Assembly: GCA_963931865.1 (NCBI GenBank)
Contig: OZ007514.1
Location: forward strand, 10,768,478 to 10,832,477
Origin: Axinella damicornis
Taxonomy: Eukaryota; Porifera; Demospongiae; Axinellida; Axinellidae
DNA length: 64,000 bases
Direction of reading: 5' to 3'
Below are positions 33,490-44,427 of this stretch, piece after piece. Both the position numbers and the translations under genes were made by a program. Positions within the stretch are counted from its first letter, which is position 1. Every line of letters starts with the position of its first letter. The notes beneath the pieces are model-generated. The model was not told the origin of the DNA and made no database searches. It saw only the letters and a list, made by a program, of their open reading frames with translations.

Positions 33490-33920
33490 ACAGAGTGTGG
33501 TGGATTGTGCAATCCAGCTGAGCATGATTAACACCTTTCCAACCTTAGAATCGCCATATGAATGATAGGTCCAAACAGCAATCGATCATACACAGTACAT
33601 TCAGAAAGGGCCATCTCTTGTTAATCAATGAATATGTGTACATATGGTTGGGCGGGAGCCTGGGAACGAGGCACATTACGGGTTCTCCCCCAGATCGTTA
33701 CACATGTACAGTGTGTATACATACAGGTCCTTAAATTAACAACAATAACTCAGCCTTAGTGCTACTCACGTGACCCTCAACGAATCAGACGCCTCAGAAT
33801 CGATCACATGACGGAGCATTAAATCGCTTATTGCACACTTTAGTGTGCATTATCTAGATAATGCACACTTTTCAAAGATCAAAGGCTGTCTCGGGTCGGT
33901 GAGTTGCACTAAGTAGTTTA

Positions 33921-34092
33921 GATACCACTTTGCCGTGCATTACGGGCTTTAGTGCACTCGGGCAATCTAGTTAACGGTCTCGGGCGGATAATGCACTCGC
34001 CTTCGGCTCGTGCATTATCTCGCCCTCAACCGTTAACTAGATTGCCCTCGTGCACTAAAACCCGTAATGCACGGCAAAGTGGTATATAAATA
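33921..34092. repeat. Near-perfect palindrome with arms of about 80 bp
   Basis: ATACCACTTTGCCGTGCATT ... GGCAATCTAGTTAACGGTCT and complement flank a GCACTCGCCTTCGGCTCGTGC centre. Confidence 0.88.
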
Positions 34093-34446
34093 TTACATAT
34101 CTCTACTAAAATCAACTATAGCTGACGTGAGGCTTTCATCTTGTAATGTCACTTCCAGCAATGTCTTTGGAGCTACATGTACATACATTATGTATGAGCA
34201 CAAAGGGTGAGATGGGGGGGGGGGGGGGGTGATTCACCAGAAGGTATGGCCCTATCTGAGTGGCTACAGAAAGGCCATTTCCCTCTTCCTTATGGGAGTC
34301 CTCTTGCTTGTAGGGCCTCCACTGTCTCAATCTGGACGGGCAGTCATTGGTCGAAAGCCACGGCTATGGAGCTGGTGTGGTCGGAGTCACAAATGTGCAC
34401 AGGACGGCTGAAAAGGCACCTCTGTGCCTAAAAACCCTGACAGAAC

Positions 34447-34760
34447 GGAGGGGATGGCTGGTTAAAGCATTCGCCTACTAATTGAAAGGTTGCTGGTTCG
34501 AGTCCATCCATTGTGATTTTCTTTCTCTCCTAGGAGTTGACTCAGCTCTACCCTAAAAGCCGAGTAGGTGCGTCCTTGAAGGCATTTCACCTGAAATAGT
34601 TCACACCGCATCCTTCAGAGGGGATGTAAAGCCACTGATCCCAGGGGACTTTGTTCAATAGCCGTCATTAGCCACCATTGTGGTAAATCTCTCAAGGGTA
34701 GTTCAAATTCGCATTCAATTCAAAACTGGGAATATGGTACGTGTCTAAGGAACCGGAGTG
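34447..34760 (+). mobile_element. tRNA-related SINE candidate
   Basis: The head (about 34449-34513) resembles a tRNA. It has GGATGG near the 5' end and CCATCC at the 3' side of the T arm, an A-box-like TGGCTGGTTAAAGCATTCG and a good B box (GGTTCGAGTCC). The head is shorter than a real tRNA and lacks a clean cloverleaf, so it is not a tRNA gene. A body of about 240 bp follows. No second copy was found here, so identity rests on the Pol III promoter. Confidence 0.4.
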
Positions 34761-35823
34761 CCTAACGGATGGATCAGGTGGGCCATAAGTAAATCAACAT
34801 ACAAATGTACATGTACGTACAATCACGACTAGATTCTTACACATAGTGGCACAAACTTTTGTTCATGTACTGTATTGCACATGACTCTAATTTTAAATTC
34901 CTACCTATAGTGGCACAAACATCTAACCAGAGGTTGCTACGGGTATCACAGACTGCTGTGCGCGCCCATGCCCCCATGCCGGTTGTTTCTTGCCAGCGTT
35001 ATGGTTTTGTGATGCAGACTCCTCGTAACCTCAGTGTACCTAAGCAACCAATCTTGGCCCACCAGTTTGTTTTGAAGCAGGCCAACAGTACTCATTGCAG
35101 CCGCTGGACTGTTGTAAGACTTCCAGATGAGATTAGGCACTATTGGAGAGCACACAAGGACTCAGTTTTCTCAGCAATGTCGGCAGGTTCAGAGTGCGTT
35201 TCTCCAATTTGGATGCAGGCTTCTTGCCTCCAACTGCTGCAGTAGCAGATTCGTAAGACCTCTTTGTCGTCGGTGTACGTAAACAATGAGACATAGAATC
35301 CATTAAGGAGTGGAAGCTACCTATAGCCACCGCAGATTGAACTACGGTTGGAGCTTGGCCAACCACCATAGGCTTCAAGTCCAACATTACAAACTACATG
35401 CTTGTACATGCATTCAGTTAATTAATACTCACTGAGGATTAACGAGAAGCATAGCTTAACAAGTAAAATAGGCGGAGCTGAAGAGCCAGAATGCAACATC
35501 AGTCCCGTACACAACTTGACGGTTGAGATGAGGTGTGACAACCTAAACAGCCACCTGGCAGCACCACAGGCTTCCAGTCCATGCATTCGGCTAATAACTA
35601 TAAGTCAATTGCTGAGGATTAACAAGAAACATAGCTTAGCGAGAAAATTAGGCGGAGCTAAAGAGCTAATTTGGGACAAAACAGGTGATGCTCGGAACAG
35701 ATTGCGCTCAGAGCCTCAGGCCTAGGAAGGAAACACTGCGGAACAGTCTTCTGATAACTATCAGCTAAACGGATAACGATCATGCTATACCAGCACATGT
35801 GTGTAGTAAACACCTGTGGCCAC
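34761..35823. other. No gene recognised
   Basis: A diverged direct duplication lies around 35395-35480 and 35575-35660 (AGTTAATTAATACTCACTGAGGATTAAC-like, then AGAAGCATAGCTTA). ORFs at 34859-35245 (plus) and 35133-35387 (minus) have no recognisable domain. Confidence 0.4.
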
Positions 35824-35883
35824 TAGCCTCGTTCTCAGGGCGTTCCCACCGCCCGTATTTGGAACGGCCTGGGAACGAGGCTA
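35824..35883. mobile_element. TAGCCTCG element, 60 bp
   Basis: Termini TAGCCTCGTTCTCAGGG and GCCTGGGAACGAGGCTA. Flanking 9-mers TGTGGCCAC and TGTGTCAAC (7 of 9 match). Confidence 0.75.
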
Positions 35884-35892
35884 TGTGTCAAC

Positions 35893-38400
35893 CATTCTGA
35901 GGATCCATACATGTACGTACCTCTACAAAATTGTGTGTCCAGACTTTCTAACCTAGCGACTGTTGCTAGCACTACTAATGTGGGGGCAGACCTGGTAGGT
36001 AGAGTTCGTTATATGCAGTGACGAATCCAGACATTAGGTAGACATCCGGAGGAGTGGCACATTCCTAGAAGAATCATACTAACCGCAACAGACCACAGAG
36101 CGGCTGAGCAGTCTCAGTGACCTTTATCGGGTTCAGAAAGCCACCCCCACAGCTATAAAGAAGTCTAAAAGCCGCTGCTATGGACAATGTCTACGTACAT
36201 CACAGCACGTGGTGGCCTTCTGTACTGCAAGTGGCAAGCTCTGGGTTAGAAAGCATGGACACACGACTGTTGTAGACGTATGAACATACATACATGTATA
36301 TGGGTCTTCAGTCGCTCCACGGTCTATAGTTGCAGTTGATATGATTTTTCCAGGCCTTTTTCCACACTACATGTAGTACTGCAAGCACCGGGTTAGAAGC
36401 CCTCTTCTCCGTGGTTTTACTTCAGAAGGAATGGTGTCTTATATGTACACACAAGAGGATATGACTTGACTACACAGATGCCAAGTAGTGGCCACTGTGG
36501 GTAGATAGCTCCTTTGAAAAGAAGGCTGCAATTAATTCCCAGCTACCACACTGGGAGTATGGGAGCAGCTGAGCTGCAGAGAATGCATGCAGGTGTGACT
36601 GAGGGCGATGTGTGGCTACCAGTGGCAAAGAAGAAGAGACTACAGATGCAAAATCACATTGCCGGCAATAGCAGTGTGGAAGGTTCAAAGTTCGTGCTTA
36701 TTTGTGGCAAAAGAGCTGGCCGCCTGAGCACATACAGATGTTTTTGTCGCGTGCAGGAACAAAAGGATTTTGAATCGTCCAATGAAATAATTTCTTTCAC
36801 ATGACCATGGCCCAGGCTAGAATAGTAGATATTGTAGTACTGGTAACGCTAGCGCTCGTGGCTACGGGACGGCGAGACAGCTACAGTTCACCGCTTGACC
36901 ACAGCTGCCAAACCCGCAGCAAATTGTGATGTCCTCAAATACAGTAACTTACAAGTTTCAGGTGAGCGAGAGGACCGTGCAGCAGTACACAGAACGGTTT
37001 ATACATACATGTACGTAGTTACAGGAAATGTGAGCCCTTCCGTATAGAAGAACGGCGCAGCTCAATTGCTGAGCGAATGTGACGAGCCAACATCTTGAAT
37101 GAGTTCTGAAGCTACATCTTGAACGAGCCTCGGTGCACTGATTATATGAGCTCATGGTAGTCACGTGAATTTCCGCCATTTCATTGAACAGTTCAAAATC
37201 CATCGTTCACGCACGCGACAGGTGATCTGCAAACATCTGTATGTATGGACAACTTGCTGGTAGTTGGATTGCAGTAGGTTCAAAGGTCATGCTTATAGTC
37301 CATTCTAGCCTCGTTCCCAGGCCCGAGACTAAGTGCATTCTTTTGAAAGTTTGCAAGATCTACTAACTATGGGCCGGGCCGGGGTGTACTAGAGTGACAA
37401 GCTCTTGATTAAAGCAGTGGAGGAGAGCGTTCTTACTTTCGGAATCCAAGAACTGCAAAGTACATGTAATAACTTTGTTTTGGCTATAATTTTGACAACT
37501 AAGGCAGCGGTACACTGAGATGCAAGCAAGAGCTGTCAAAACCAGCGGCTTACTATCCTGGCGGACAATCTGGAACTATTTTTATGCTCATCTAGAGCTC
37601 CTCCTGCACACAACTGATAAAACTAATTCCATTACTTCTGTGGGTAACCAGAACATCTACCCTCAGGACTTCCCCAGGGATATCCCCACTGGATGATACA
37701 TATTCAGCACATGGCCCACAGTGTAAACACAAGGATGGGAATATTGGACATCCCAAGATGGGACCCAGACCTATAGGCCCATAGTCAAATGTCATCCTGT
37801 GACCCACAATTACCTACAGTGTAGAGGCTTTGTTCCAACCTGCACCCACAAACCTCGCCCATATCAAACTCCCCACTGGACAATACATATTCAGCACATG
37901 ACCCACAGTATAAACATACGTAAGGATACATCCCAAGATGGGACCCAGAAGGTAGTAGAGCCAGTTGATTTAACAAGTAGCTAGTGACGGAGAGCACTCA
38001 AAGGATCCACCATCTCCACTGAACACTTCACCGAATGGACGCAACAATCGAATGGACACAGAAAAGCTTGACACAACGTTGATGCAGAATTAGAGTGACA
38101 CAAATTTAGGACCAGGTTTGAGGTCCCCACAATCCCCGTTTGGGTTCTAGAGTGGTTCCGCACTCAAAGTCTAACGAATCGGCAGAGGTCCTTTTGTACG
38201 CTGTGCCAAGTAAACTTAGCGCAGCCATACATGCAGCGCTCACACACATGCTCTTGCAACAATTTCCAATCTTGCACTGTTATTTTGGTGATGCAAAATT
38301 AGAGCGCCTACAGTAGTCAGGTGCTGTCATCAATAAGCCACTGAGACCAACAGACTGAGGAGACGAACCCAAGGTACATTGTACATGTACAACGTTACCT
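35893..38400. other. No gene recognised
   Basis: Contains a diverged direct repeat (37660-37770 versus 37840-37950, sharing ATACATATTCAGCACATG and CATCCCAAGATGGGACCCAG). A plus-strand ORF (36514-36804) is open for 96 codons but has no recognised domain. A lone TAGCCTCGTTCCCAGGC terminus lies at 37308-37324. Confidence 0.4.
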
Positions 38401-39110
38401 AGAGGCTTCGTTCCGACCTGCACACGCTGTGACACAAACCTGCCCATTATCAACTTCCTGCACAGGGTGGTACATACATGTCATGTACATGTATGCTGTA
38501 GTCACAAGCCTGTCTCTCCCTCCCACCTCTCTCCATCCTTCCTTCCAGTAGGGGTGGGTATGTGAACAAGACTGCTCACACAGGTACTTCCTTGTTTGGG
38601 GTAAGTTACACACATCGTTCACAAGTCCACCTCTCTCCATCCTTTCTTTCAGTGGGAGTGGGTGTGTGTACAAGACGGCTCACACAGGCACAGTAAGGTA
38701 CTAGAATAGGACACACGAGGGTCGGGTCTGGTTGACATGTTAGCATTCAACACTCAGAGCCAAGCACACACCCTTCCAATCCCTGTACATTGGGTGGTAG
38801 CTACAGGTAAGTCAAACATATCGTTCTCAAGTCCACCTCTCTCCGTCCTTCCTTTCAGTGAGGGTGGGTTTATGAACAAGCCGGTTCACACAGTCGCTGC
38901 CCTATTTGGGATTACAGCTGCCACAAGTCACAAGAGGGTCGGGTCTGGTTGACATGTTAGCATTCAACACCGAGCCAGACACACACTGCTTCCAATCCTT
39001 GTACATTGGGTGGTAGCTACAGGTAAGTCAAACATATCGTTCACAAGTCCACCTCTCTCCGTCCTTCCTTCCAGTGAGGGTGGGTGCGTGTACAAGACGG
39101 CTCACACAGG
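38400..39110. repeat. Complex tandem repeat of about 115-230 bp units
   Basis: CCACCTCTCTCCNTCCTTCC followed by CAGTGNGGGTGGGT and ACAAG..G.TCACACAG recurs near 38523, 38631, 38834 and 39048. Two of the units also share GGGTCGGGTCTGGTTGACAT and TACATTGGGTGGTAGCTACA. Confidence 0.85.
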
Positions 39111-40323
39111 CACTGTAATGTTTGAGGAACTGGAGTACTGCTAAATGGTGTTATACAGGTCACAAAATGGTCTCAGGTTCTGATGGCTCTCCAAGTGCTG
39201 AGAATTACTGCTTCAGAAGCATTTAAAGAACACTGACATGTTTGTATTCATCCACTGGTCACAGAAGCCGTCAAAACCTTAAAATCAAATTCCTACATAC
39301 TGGATGGTAGCTAGCTAGCTATACATGTAGGTATACAAACGTTTTCCCTGGAAAAAACTAAAAGGAATTAGCGATAGCCTATCACGTATACAGGTAGGTC
39401 ATATAGTCTTGTTCACAAGCCCACCCTCCCTCATCTCAGTGACTATATTTGCATGTGCCACAGTTCCAGACAGAATAGAGCATAGGGGTTGCAGTCCACC
39501 CCGATCTCAGGTCAAGATTCTGATCAAGCCAGACTACAATCCCCTACTATGATTGTTCTGTTCAAACAAGGAGACAACTTCCACCTACATGTACACTTGA
39601 ATTCATTGCTAAAACCACCAAACTTGCACATGTAGCGGTTTTTTTTTGCTGAGAAAACAGGAAAAGTAGGTCAGAAAGCTCTTGGATACCATGGCACGCC
39701 AACTATCCCTAATTAGCCATCCAGCATTAATTCCATTTTAGCAAAGGTCCTTTCTTCACAAACCTCATTCTCAGGCTGAGTCCACCCAGGCCAGAGGCCA
39801 CAAGAGCTAATGAGGTGTCTTAACTAGATTGTCATTGATGGGAATATTTGTGGCTAACCTCAGACCACAAGGAAGCCAGCACCTCCCTGACCCCAATTCA
39901 GAAATCTGGTCCAATCTAGAATATTTTTGACACTGACAACTGATGGCCACTAACCTCCGCTCAACCTGGTCGCAACGGCTCAACCTGGTCGCAACGGCTC
40001 AACCTGGTCGCAACAGATCAACCTGCTCTCAGTGGTGAGAGTATGGAGCAATACCACCCTTCATCTATTTACATACATGTACTTACACAGAAACGTTACA
40101 TGTACATGTACATGTACAAGTATATAGCTTCGCTCACTCAGCTACTGCCCCCCCCCCCCCCCCCCCCCCCCCGAGAGTCGGTAATGGACAGACTGACTGA
40201 CACACCGATGATTTGCACACAGAAAAACAAACAGATTACAAAATGTATGTCATCCAAATAGCACACAGTTAAAATTACGGACATATCAGGGACAGGGTCT
40301 CTCCTACACGAGGACAACGCAGA
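39111..40323. other. No gene recognised; short repeats
   Basis: Four tandem copies of a GCTCAACCTGGTCGCAAC unit lie at 39959-40025. A run of C (40148-40172) is set in a fragment (GCTTCGCTCACTCAGCTACTG .. GACAGACTGACTGACAC) related to the composite repeat at 8540. Confidence 0.5.
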
Positions 40324-40737
40324 CTGACCATTTTCCACGTGATGTCACTTCCTGTGTACTAATTAATCAGCATTGCTGGATTGCCCTGATTTTCACCTAG
40401 AATATACTGTACGAGATGCTTAGATGATATCTCAAGTTTGAGTGCGTTAGCTTATTGTTTTCCAGAGTTACGTACCAGTGCCATTTCCCATAGAGAATGT
40501 ACAGATGTATTAGGGGGGCAACTTTTGCCCCCCCCTAATACATTCTCTATGGGAAATGGACAAATTTCGCTGGCTCATAACTCCTGTACCCAACAAGCTA
40601 ATGCACTCAAACTTGAGATATCATCCACGTACACTGTACATGTACCTCATACAGTACATTCTAAGTGAAAATCAGGGCAGTGCAACAATGTTGATTAATT
40701 AGTACACAGGAAGTGACATCAGTGGAAAATGGTCCAT
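40324..40737. repeat. Diverged palindrome, arms of about 200 bp
   Basis: CCATTTTCCACGTGATGTCA .. GATATCTCAAGTTTGAGTGC matches the complement on the right, around a centre of TAGGGGGGCAACTTTTGCCCCCCCTA (40511-40536). Confidence 0.85.
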
Positions 40738-40785
40738 TGCACGAACTATGACTCAACAGAACCACATAATATTATACTATACCAC

Positions 40786-40820
40786 TAGCCTCGGTCCCAG
40801 GCTGCCTGGGAACGAGGCTA
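40786..40820. mobile_element. 35-bp TAGCCTCG element
   Basis: TAGCCTCGGTCCCAGGC is joined almost directly to GCCTGGGAACGAGGCTA. Flanking 9-mers CTATACCAC and CTGTACCAC (8 of 9 match). It lies 21 bp downstream (minus sense) of the TAF10 exon 2 donor. Confidence 0.85.
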
Positions 40821-40841
40821 CTGTACCACAGCGAGTCTCAC

Positions 40842-43800
40842 ATTCTGGGGTCTTGAGGCTGGAATCCTGCCTTCATAAGGTAGTGCAGAGTAACGGCATC
40901 TGGGATCTGTGTGCGTGTCAGTGTATGAAGGGGTGCATGAAGGGTCCGTTTCCATAGAAACCGAGCATTGTACAGTGCTACTGGTTGTTGATATTGCATG
41001 TTAGTAGTAAGCATGCATGTGTGCATGCATGTACATGTACATACACGGCATCAAGAGAACGACTGGAACACATAAAGCTGGAGCACATGTACATGTAGGT
41101 GACACAGTGTTCTCGTTAAAGCGTGGAACCGTGGCGCCCCGCCGTGCTTAGTACTCCTGGGCGGCTGTCCATTATTCATGCGCACGCCGCACGCATATGA
41201 ATAGATATACTTGAGGCGCCACGTGTTCACGATCGAGACGGCTAAGCAAAGGCATCGCTCGGAGTCGTCGAGCTCTGACGGCTTTGTAACGCGTCTTGGA
41301 AGACGGATTATCAGTGGTACATTCCAGTGTACGACAGTTCTGCGTCTACCGTTGTCGGTCTGTTGTTCTCCATTTTTGCAAGCAACAGCACAGGGACATG
41401 GACAGACAAACTATATACCTTGTTCCCCCCCACCCTATGTAAAAATCCTGGCGAGAACACTGTGTAACATCCTGTATACTTCAACTAATCAACACATCAG
41501 ATTTTAAGTGTGTATGTGTGTACGAGTGTGACAAACAGAAGTGGAGGGTTCGGGGGGTGGGGCTAGACTAGTGACGTGTGTGTGACCTTTATACTTCTAC
41601 ACCCTCCAAACATCGAATGCTCTGAACTTTGGGCAGGGGTAAGTGGACACAATCAGGGAGCAGCAGCTGAAGTGGATGCAATCGGGGAGTAGCAGTTTAA
41701 ACAGATGCAATCAGGGAGCAGCAGCTGAAGCGGATGCAATCAGGGAGCAGCAGCTGAAATGGACGCAATCAGGGAGCAGCAGCTCAAGCGGATGAAATCA
41801 GGGAGCAGCAGCTGAAACAGATGCAATCAGGGAGCAGCAGATGAAACGGATGAAATTGGGGAGCAGCAGTTGAAACGGATGCACTCAGGGAGCAGCAGCT
41901 GAAACGGATGCGATCAAGGAGCAGCAGCTGAATAAAGCCGGAATGAAGCATGTGGCTGCGGCTTACATGTAGATGAATGAAGGGGCAACAGCTGAGCGAG
42001 CAAAGCTGTTATAATTATTGTTTGTGGGTTCAATAATGAAACAAGCTTTTTCAATCACACTAATATCAGTGGCGCCCTTACAATAAGGTACGCGCACCTG
42101 CGTGCACACACACACAGAAGCACACCTGACAATGTTGAAACCTCCTGTGGTCTAGCACATGTACCACTGTCTGGCCACACGCACTTCACTGCTGGCTGTA
42201 CCAGGGCGACTATAATCTGGTTACACCGACCATACAGCCGAACACACCACACAGGGCTCAATATAACTCAGTTACGAAACCAGTACATCTCCAGCCTCGT
42301 TCTCAGGCACTCGGTAATTCCCATGGGAACAAGCTCGAGGCTAGTACATCTCATACATGAACAGGTGGCCATGCACAGACACACAGGAGCCCACTAGCAC
42401 CAACATCACAATCACACAGACAATCTTGAACCAGTATTCACAAATCAAGCTTAGCAGTGTTCTTGCAATACCCAGTCAGCCAAGCGTCAACTGTACCAGC
42501 CAATCAGCAAACAGAATTCAAACTGTTCTGCAATCTGATCGGTTAATACCGTTGGCGCTGTTGTAACCGGACGTTGCAAGAGTGCTGCAAAGCGCTGTAC
42601 AAAGCTAAGCTTAATTCCCTCCTCTGGTACAAAGCTAAGCTCTCCTCCCCTCCTCCCCTGGTACAAAGTTAAGATTTCTTCCACATGTACATGTAAGCAT
42701 TCCTCCTTGCTGGTGCGAAGCTAGTTTTCCTCCCCTGGTACAAAGCTAAGCTCTCCTCGCGTGGTACAAAGCTAAGCTCTCTTCCCATGGCACAATCTCC
42801 TCCCGTGGTACAAAGCTAAGCTCTCCTCCCCTCCAAAGCTCTCCTCCCCTAGTACAAAGGGATGGGAATGATTCCTAATTGCCATGGAACAGAACAAGCA
42901 GGTCCAAGACAGCCTTGTGGAGTACAGGAGGTCAGGGTGGGGTCACGTGAACAAGGTCCAGTTAGGGCCAAGAGTACATGATGACATCATTGTCACTGCA
43001 TGCGGCGTTCAATGACAATGAAGTCATCATGTGCTTTTACTAGTTTCATCCTCAGACCCAATTAAAAAAAACGAGAAAGAGACCAAGGCAAGGGGTGGTC
43101 ACGCCAATAAGCACCGTACTTAGAGCTGCGACCGGCGGTTGTGACCCCGTATACAGCGGATGTAGGTGTGGCTTAGTCTAGTGGGCTAGCCCCTGGTATT
43201 TTCCCCAGCACGGATCGACTCACGTGACCGCACGGGGAAAAGGAGGGTCTAGAAACTTTGGACCACTTTGCTTGGGCTCTACTCGAAATCGGGTAGAGCC
43301 AATCAGATTGCAGCTGTCACGTGGTGATCTTTCAAATCGCTCGGTACAAGCGTTGAGGACTGTCTGAAGTTGACTGCGATCGCTGTTCTCCTGCACAACG
43401 ACCAAACAGACAGAAGTACAAACAGCCAACGAGGTTAGCGGGCCGGAATTGACTGACTGCAGTTGCACTAATTGGAATATTATGACGTAAACGGACATGT
43501 TGTAAGCTTAATTGCATTCTTTCGTACCGAGTAAAGTGGTCCAAAGTTTCTAGACCTCCTTCTCCGTGCGCGCATACTGAAAGCGATCACGCGCTGGAGA
43601 AAGCGAAGGGCTAGCTTGTTAGACTAGGTGTGGCTTACCGTATTACTCCGTATACATGTACTACCAAAAAGCCACGCAGTCACGGTGGATTTTTTGCGAT
43701 GGTCACAGGGTCACCGGCAGTTTAGCAGCGCAGTCACGCGGTCACAGGCAGTTTTTGGACGGTCACAAATTGTGACCCCGGTCGCAGCTCTAAGTACAGC

Positions 43801-44182
43801 ACATATTGGAGTGACCAGCCCTTGCAAGGGTGCGCCATACTTGTGTTTCCATACATCAGCTCCCAAGCTCTCTACACAACACAGATGGGTAGCTTCGTTC
43901 CCAGGCCTTCTCACCCCAGCGTTAGTACTGCAAGCGACAAACGCTGGGGTGAGAAAAGGCTTGGGAACGAGACTAACCGATGGACAAACACCCACTGAAA
44001 TTCTAATTAGAGCCTACTCAAACTCTTACTGTTGGAGTATAGTCATCCAGCTGGGCGCAAAACTCCACAAGTTTCAGAGCAGCGTCCCCTTCCTCGTCCT
44101 TGCTTTCTTTATCCGGACCCTCGCTTGCACTAGCCATACTCGTACTCACTTTCTGGCACACGATTGCGGATCCGGAGGTCAT
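40842..44182 (-). CDS. TAF10: TAF10, TFIID/SAGA histone-fold subunit; two exons seen, 3' exons missing
   Basis: TAF10 is a small histone-fold subunit of TFIID and SAGA. Exon 1 (44137-44030, 36 codons from this ATG) has an acidic N-terminus and ends FCAQLDDYTPT, matching the conserved start of the TAF10 domain, then donor GTAAGAG in phase 0. Exon 2 (40906-40842) follows an ACACAG acceptor and reads IPDAVTLHYLMKAGFQPQDP, the conserved continuation (IPD.VT..YL..AGF...DPR), then donor GTGAGA in phase 2. An in-frame upstream ATG at 44182 would add 15 residues; I cannot tell which start is used. The remaining exons (helix with QKFI.DI..DA and the C-terminal LT.EDL part) were not found to the left. 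The 3.1-kb intron contains nested transposable elements. The stop of the 545-codon ORF lies about 250 bp upstream on the same strand. Confidence 0.85.
41104..41462. mobile_element. TIR element CAGTGTTCTCG, 359 bp
   Basis: Ends CAGTGTTCTCG and CGAGAACACTG are inverted repeats extending 2-3 bp outward. The form resembles hAT-type termini, but no 8-bp duplication is visible. The 98-codon ORF inside has no known domain. It lies in the TAF10 intron. Confidence 0.65.
41505..42040 (-). repeat. Composite repeat with internal 29-bp VNTR, inverted copy
   Basis: Same design as 8540-9130 in the opposite direction. About ten units of GGGAGCAGCAGCTGAAGCGG..ATGCAATCA (29 bp) lie at about 41645-41935. The fixed ends match GGGGCTAGACTAGTGACG on one side and CAGCTGAGCGAGC on the other. 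Confidence 0.8.
42292..42343. mobile_element. 52-bp (C/T)AGCCTCG element, exact 9-bp duplication
   Basis: CAGCCTCGTTCTCAGGC at the left, CTCGAGGCTA at the right. Both flanks are GTACATCTC. Confidence 0.82.
42344..43087. other. TAF10 intron sequence; short repeats
   Basis: CTCCTCCCCTGGTACAAAGCTAAG-like units recur from about 42600 to 42860. No exon is recognised. Confidence 0.5.
43088..43826. mobile_element. TIR element with 48-bp termini, interrupted by a nested element
   Basis: Left CAAGGGGTGGTCACGCCAAT .. CTTAGAGCTGCGACCGG and right complement ending GGAGTGACCAGCCCTTG. The interior continues GTTGTGACCCCG on both sides. The 453-bp element at 43174 is inserted inside it. Confidence 0.82.
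43174..43626. mobile_element. TAGTCTAG TIR element, copy 1, 453 bp, 9-bp duplication
   Basis: Ends TAGTCTAGTGGGCTAGCCCC and GGGCTAGCTTGTTAGACTA; the flanks are both GGTGTGGCT. A second copy is at 56385. The 9-bp duplication suggests Mutator-like mobilisation; no transposase inside. Confidence 0.92.
43890..43975. mobile_element. TAGCTTCG foldback element, 86 bp
   Basis: TAGCTTCGTTCCCAGGCCTT and complement, with an inner stem CTCACCCCAGCGTT / AACGCTGGGGTGAG. Flanks ACAGATGGG and ACCGATGGA (7 of 9 match). Confidence 0.8.
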
Positions 44183-44427
44183 ACGCTCAGAATACGGAGA
44201 TCACGTGGAAACCCCGTTGCATTGCGCAATATAGCCTACTATCGATCTCAGCTCAGCGTTAGTGCGCGCTGCAGCACACATGCTACGGTTAACAATTGCT
44301 ACACATCAAAGGTTTTTTGCTGAATGGGGGATATAAACAGAAAAGAATGCGCTTGATTCAGTGTATAAGGCCAGAGTTAATTAGCTACAACAACAAAAAA
44401 ACAACAGTGAATAGTACAGACAGAAAC

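Noticed and set aside
34449..34513. Candidate tRNA gene
   Set aside because: Good B box, but the arm lengths do not form a proper cloverleaf and a longer body follows; a SINE head is likelier.
43220..43544. ORFs repeated near-identically at 56431-56755
   Set aside because: They are inside both copies of the TAGTCTAG element and have no recognisable domain.
43628..44323. 231-codon plus-strand ORF
   Set aside because: It spans parts of two transposable elements and the antisense of TAF10 exon 1, which is the better-supported coding sequence.
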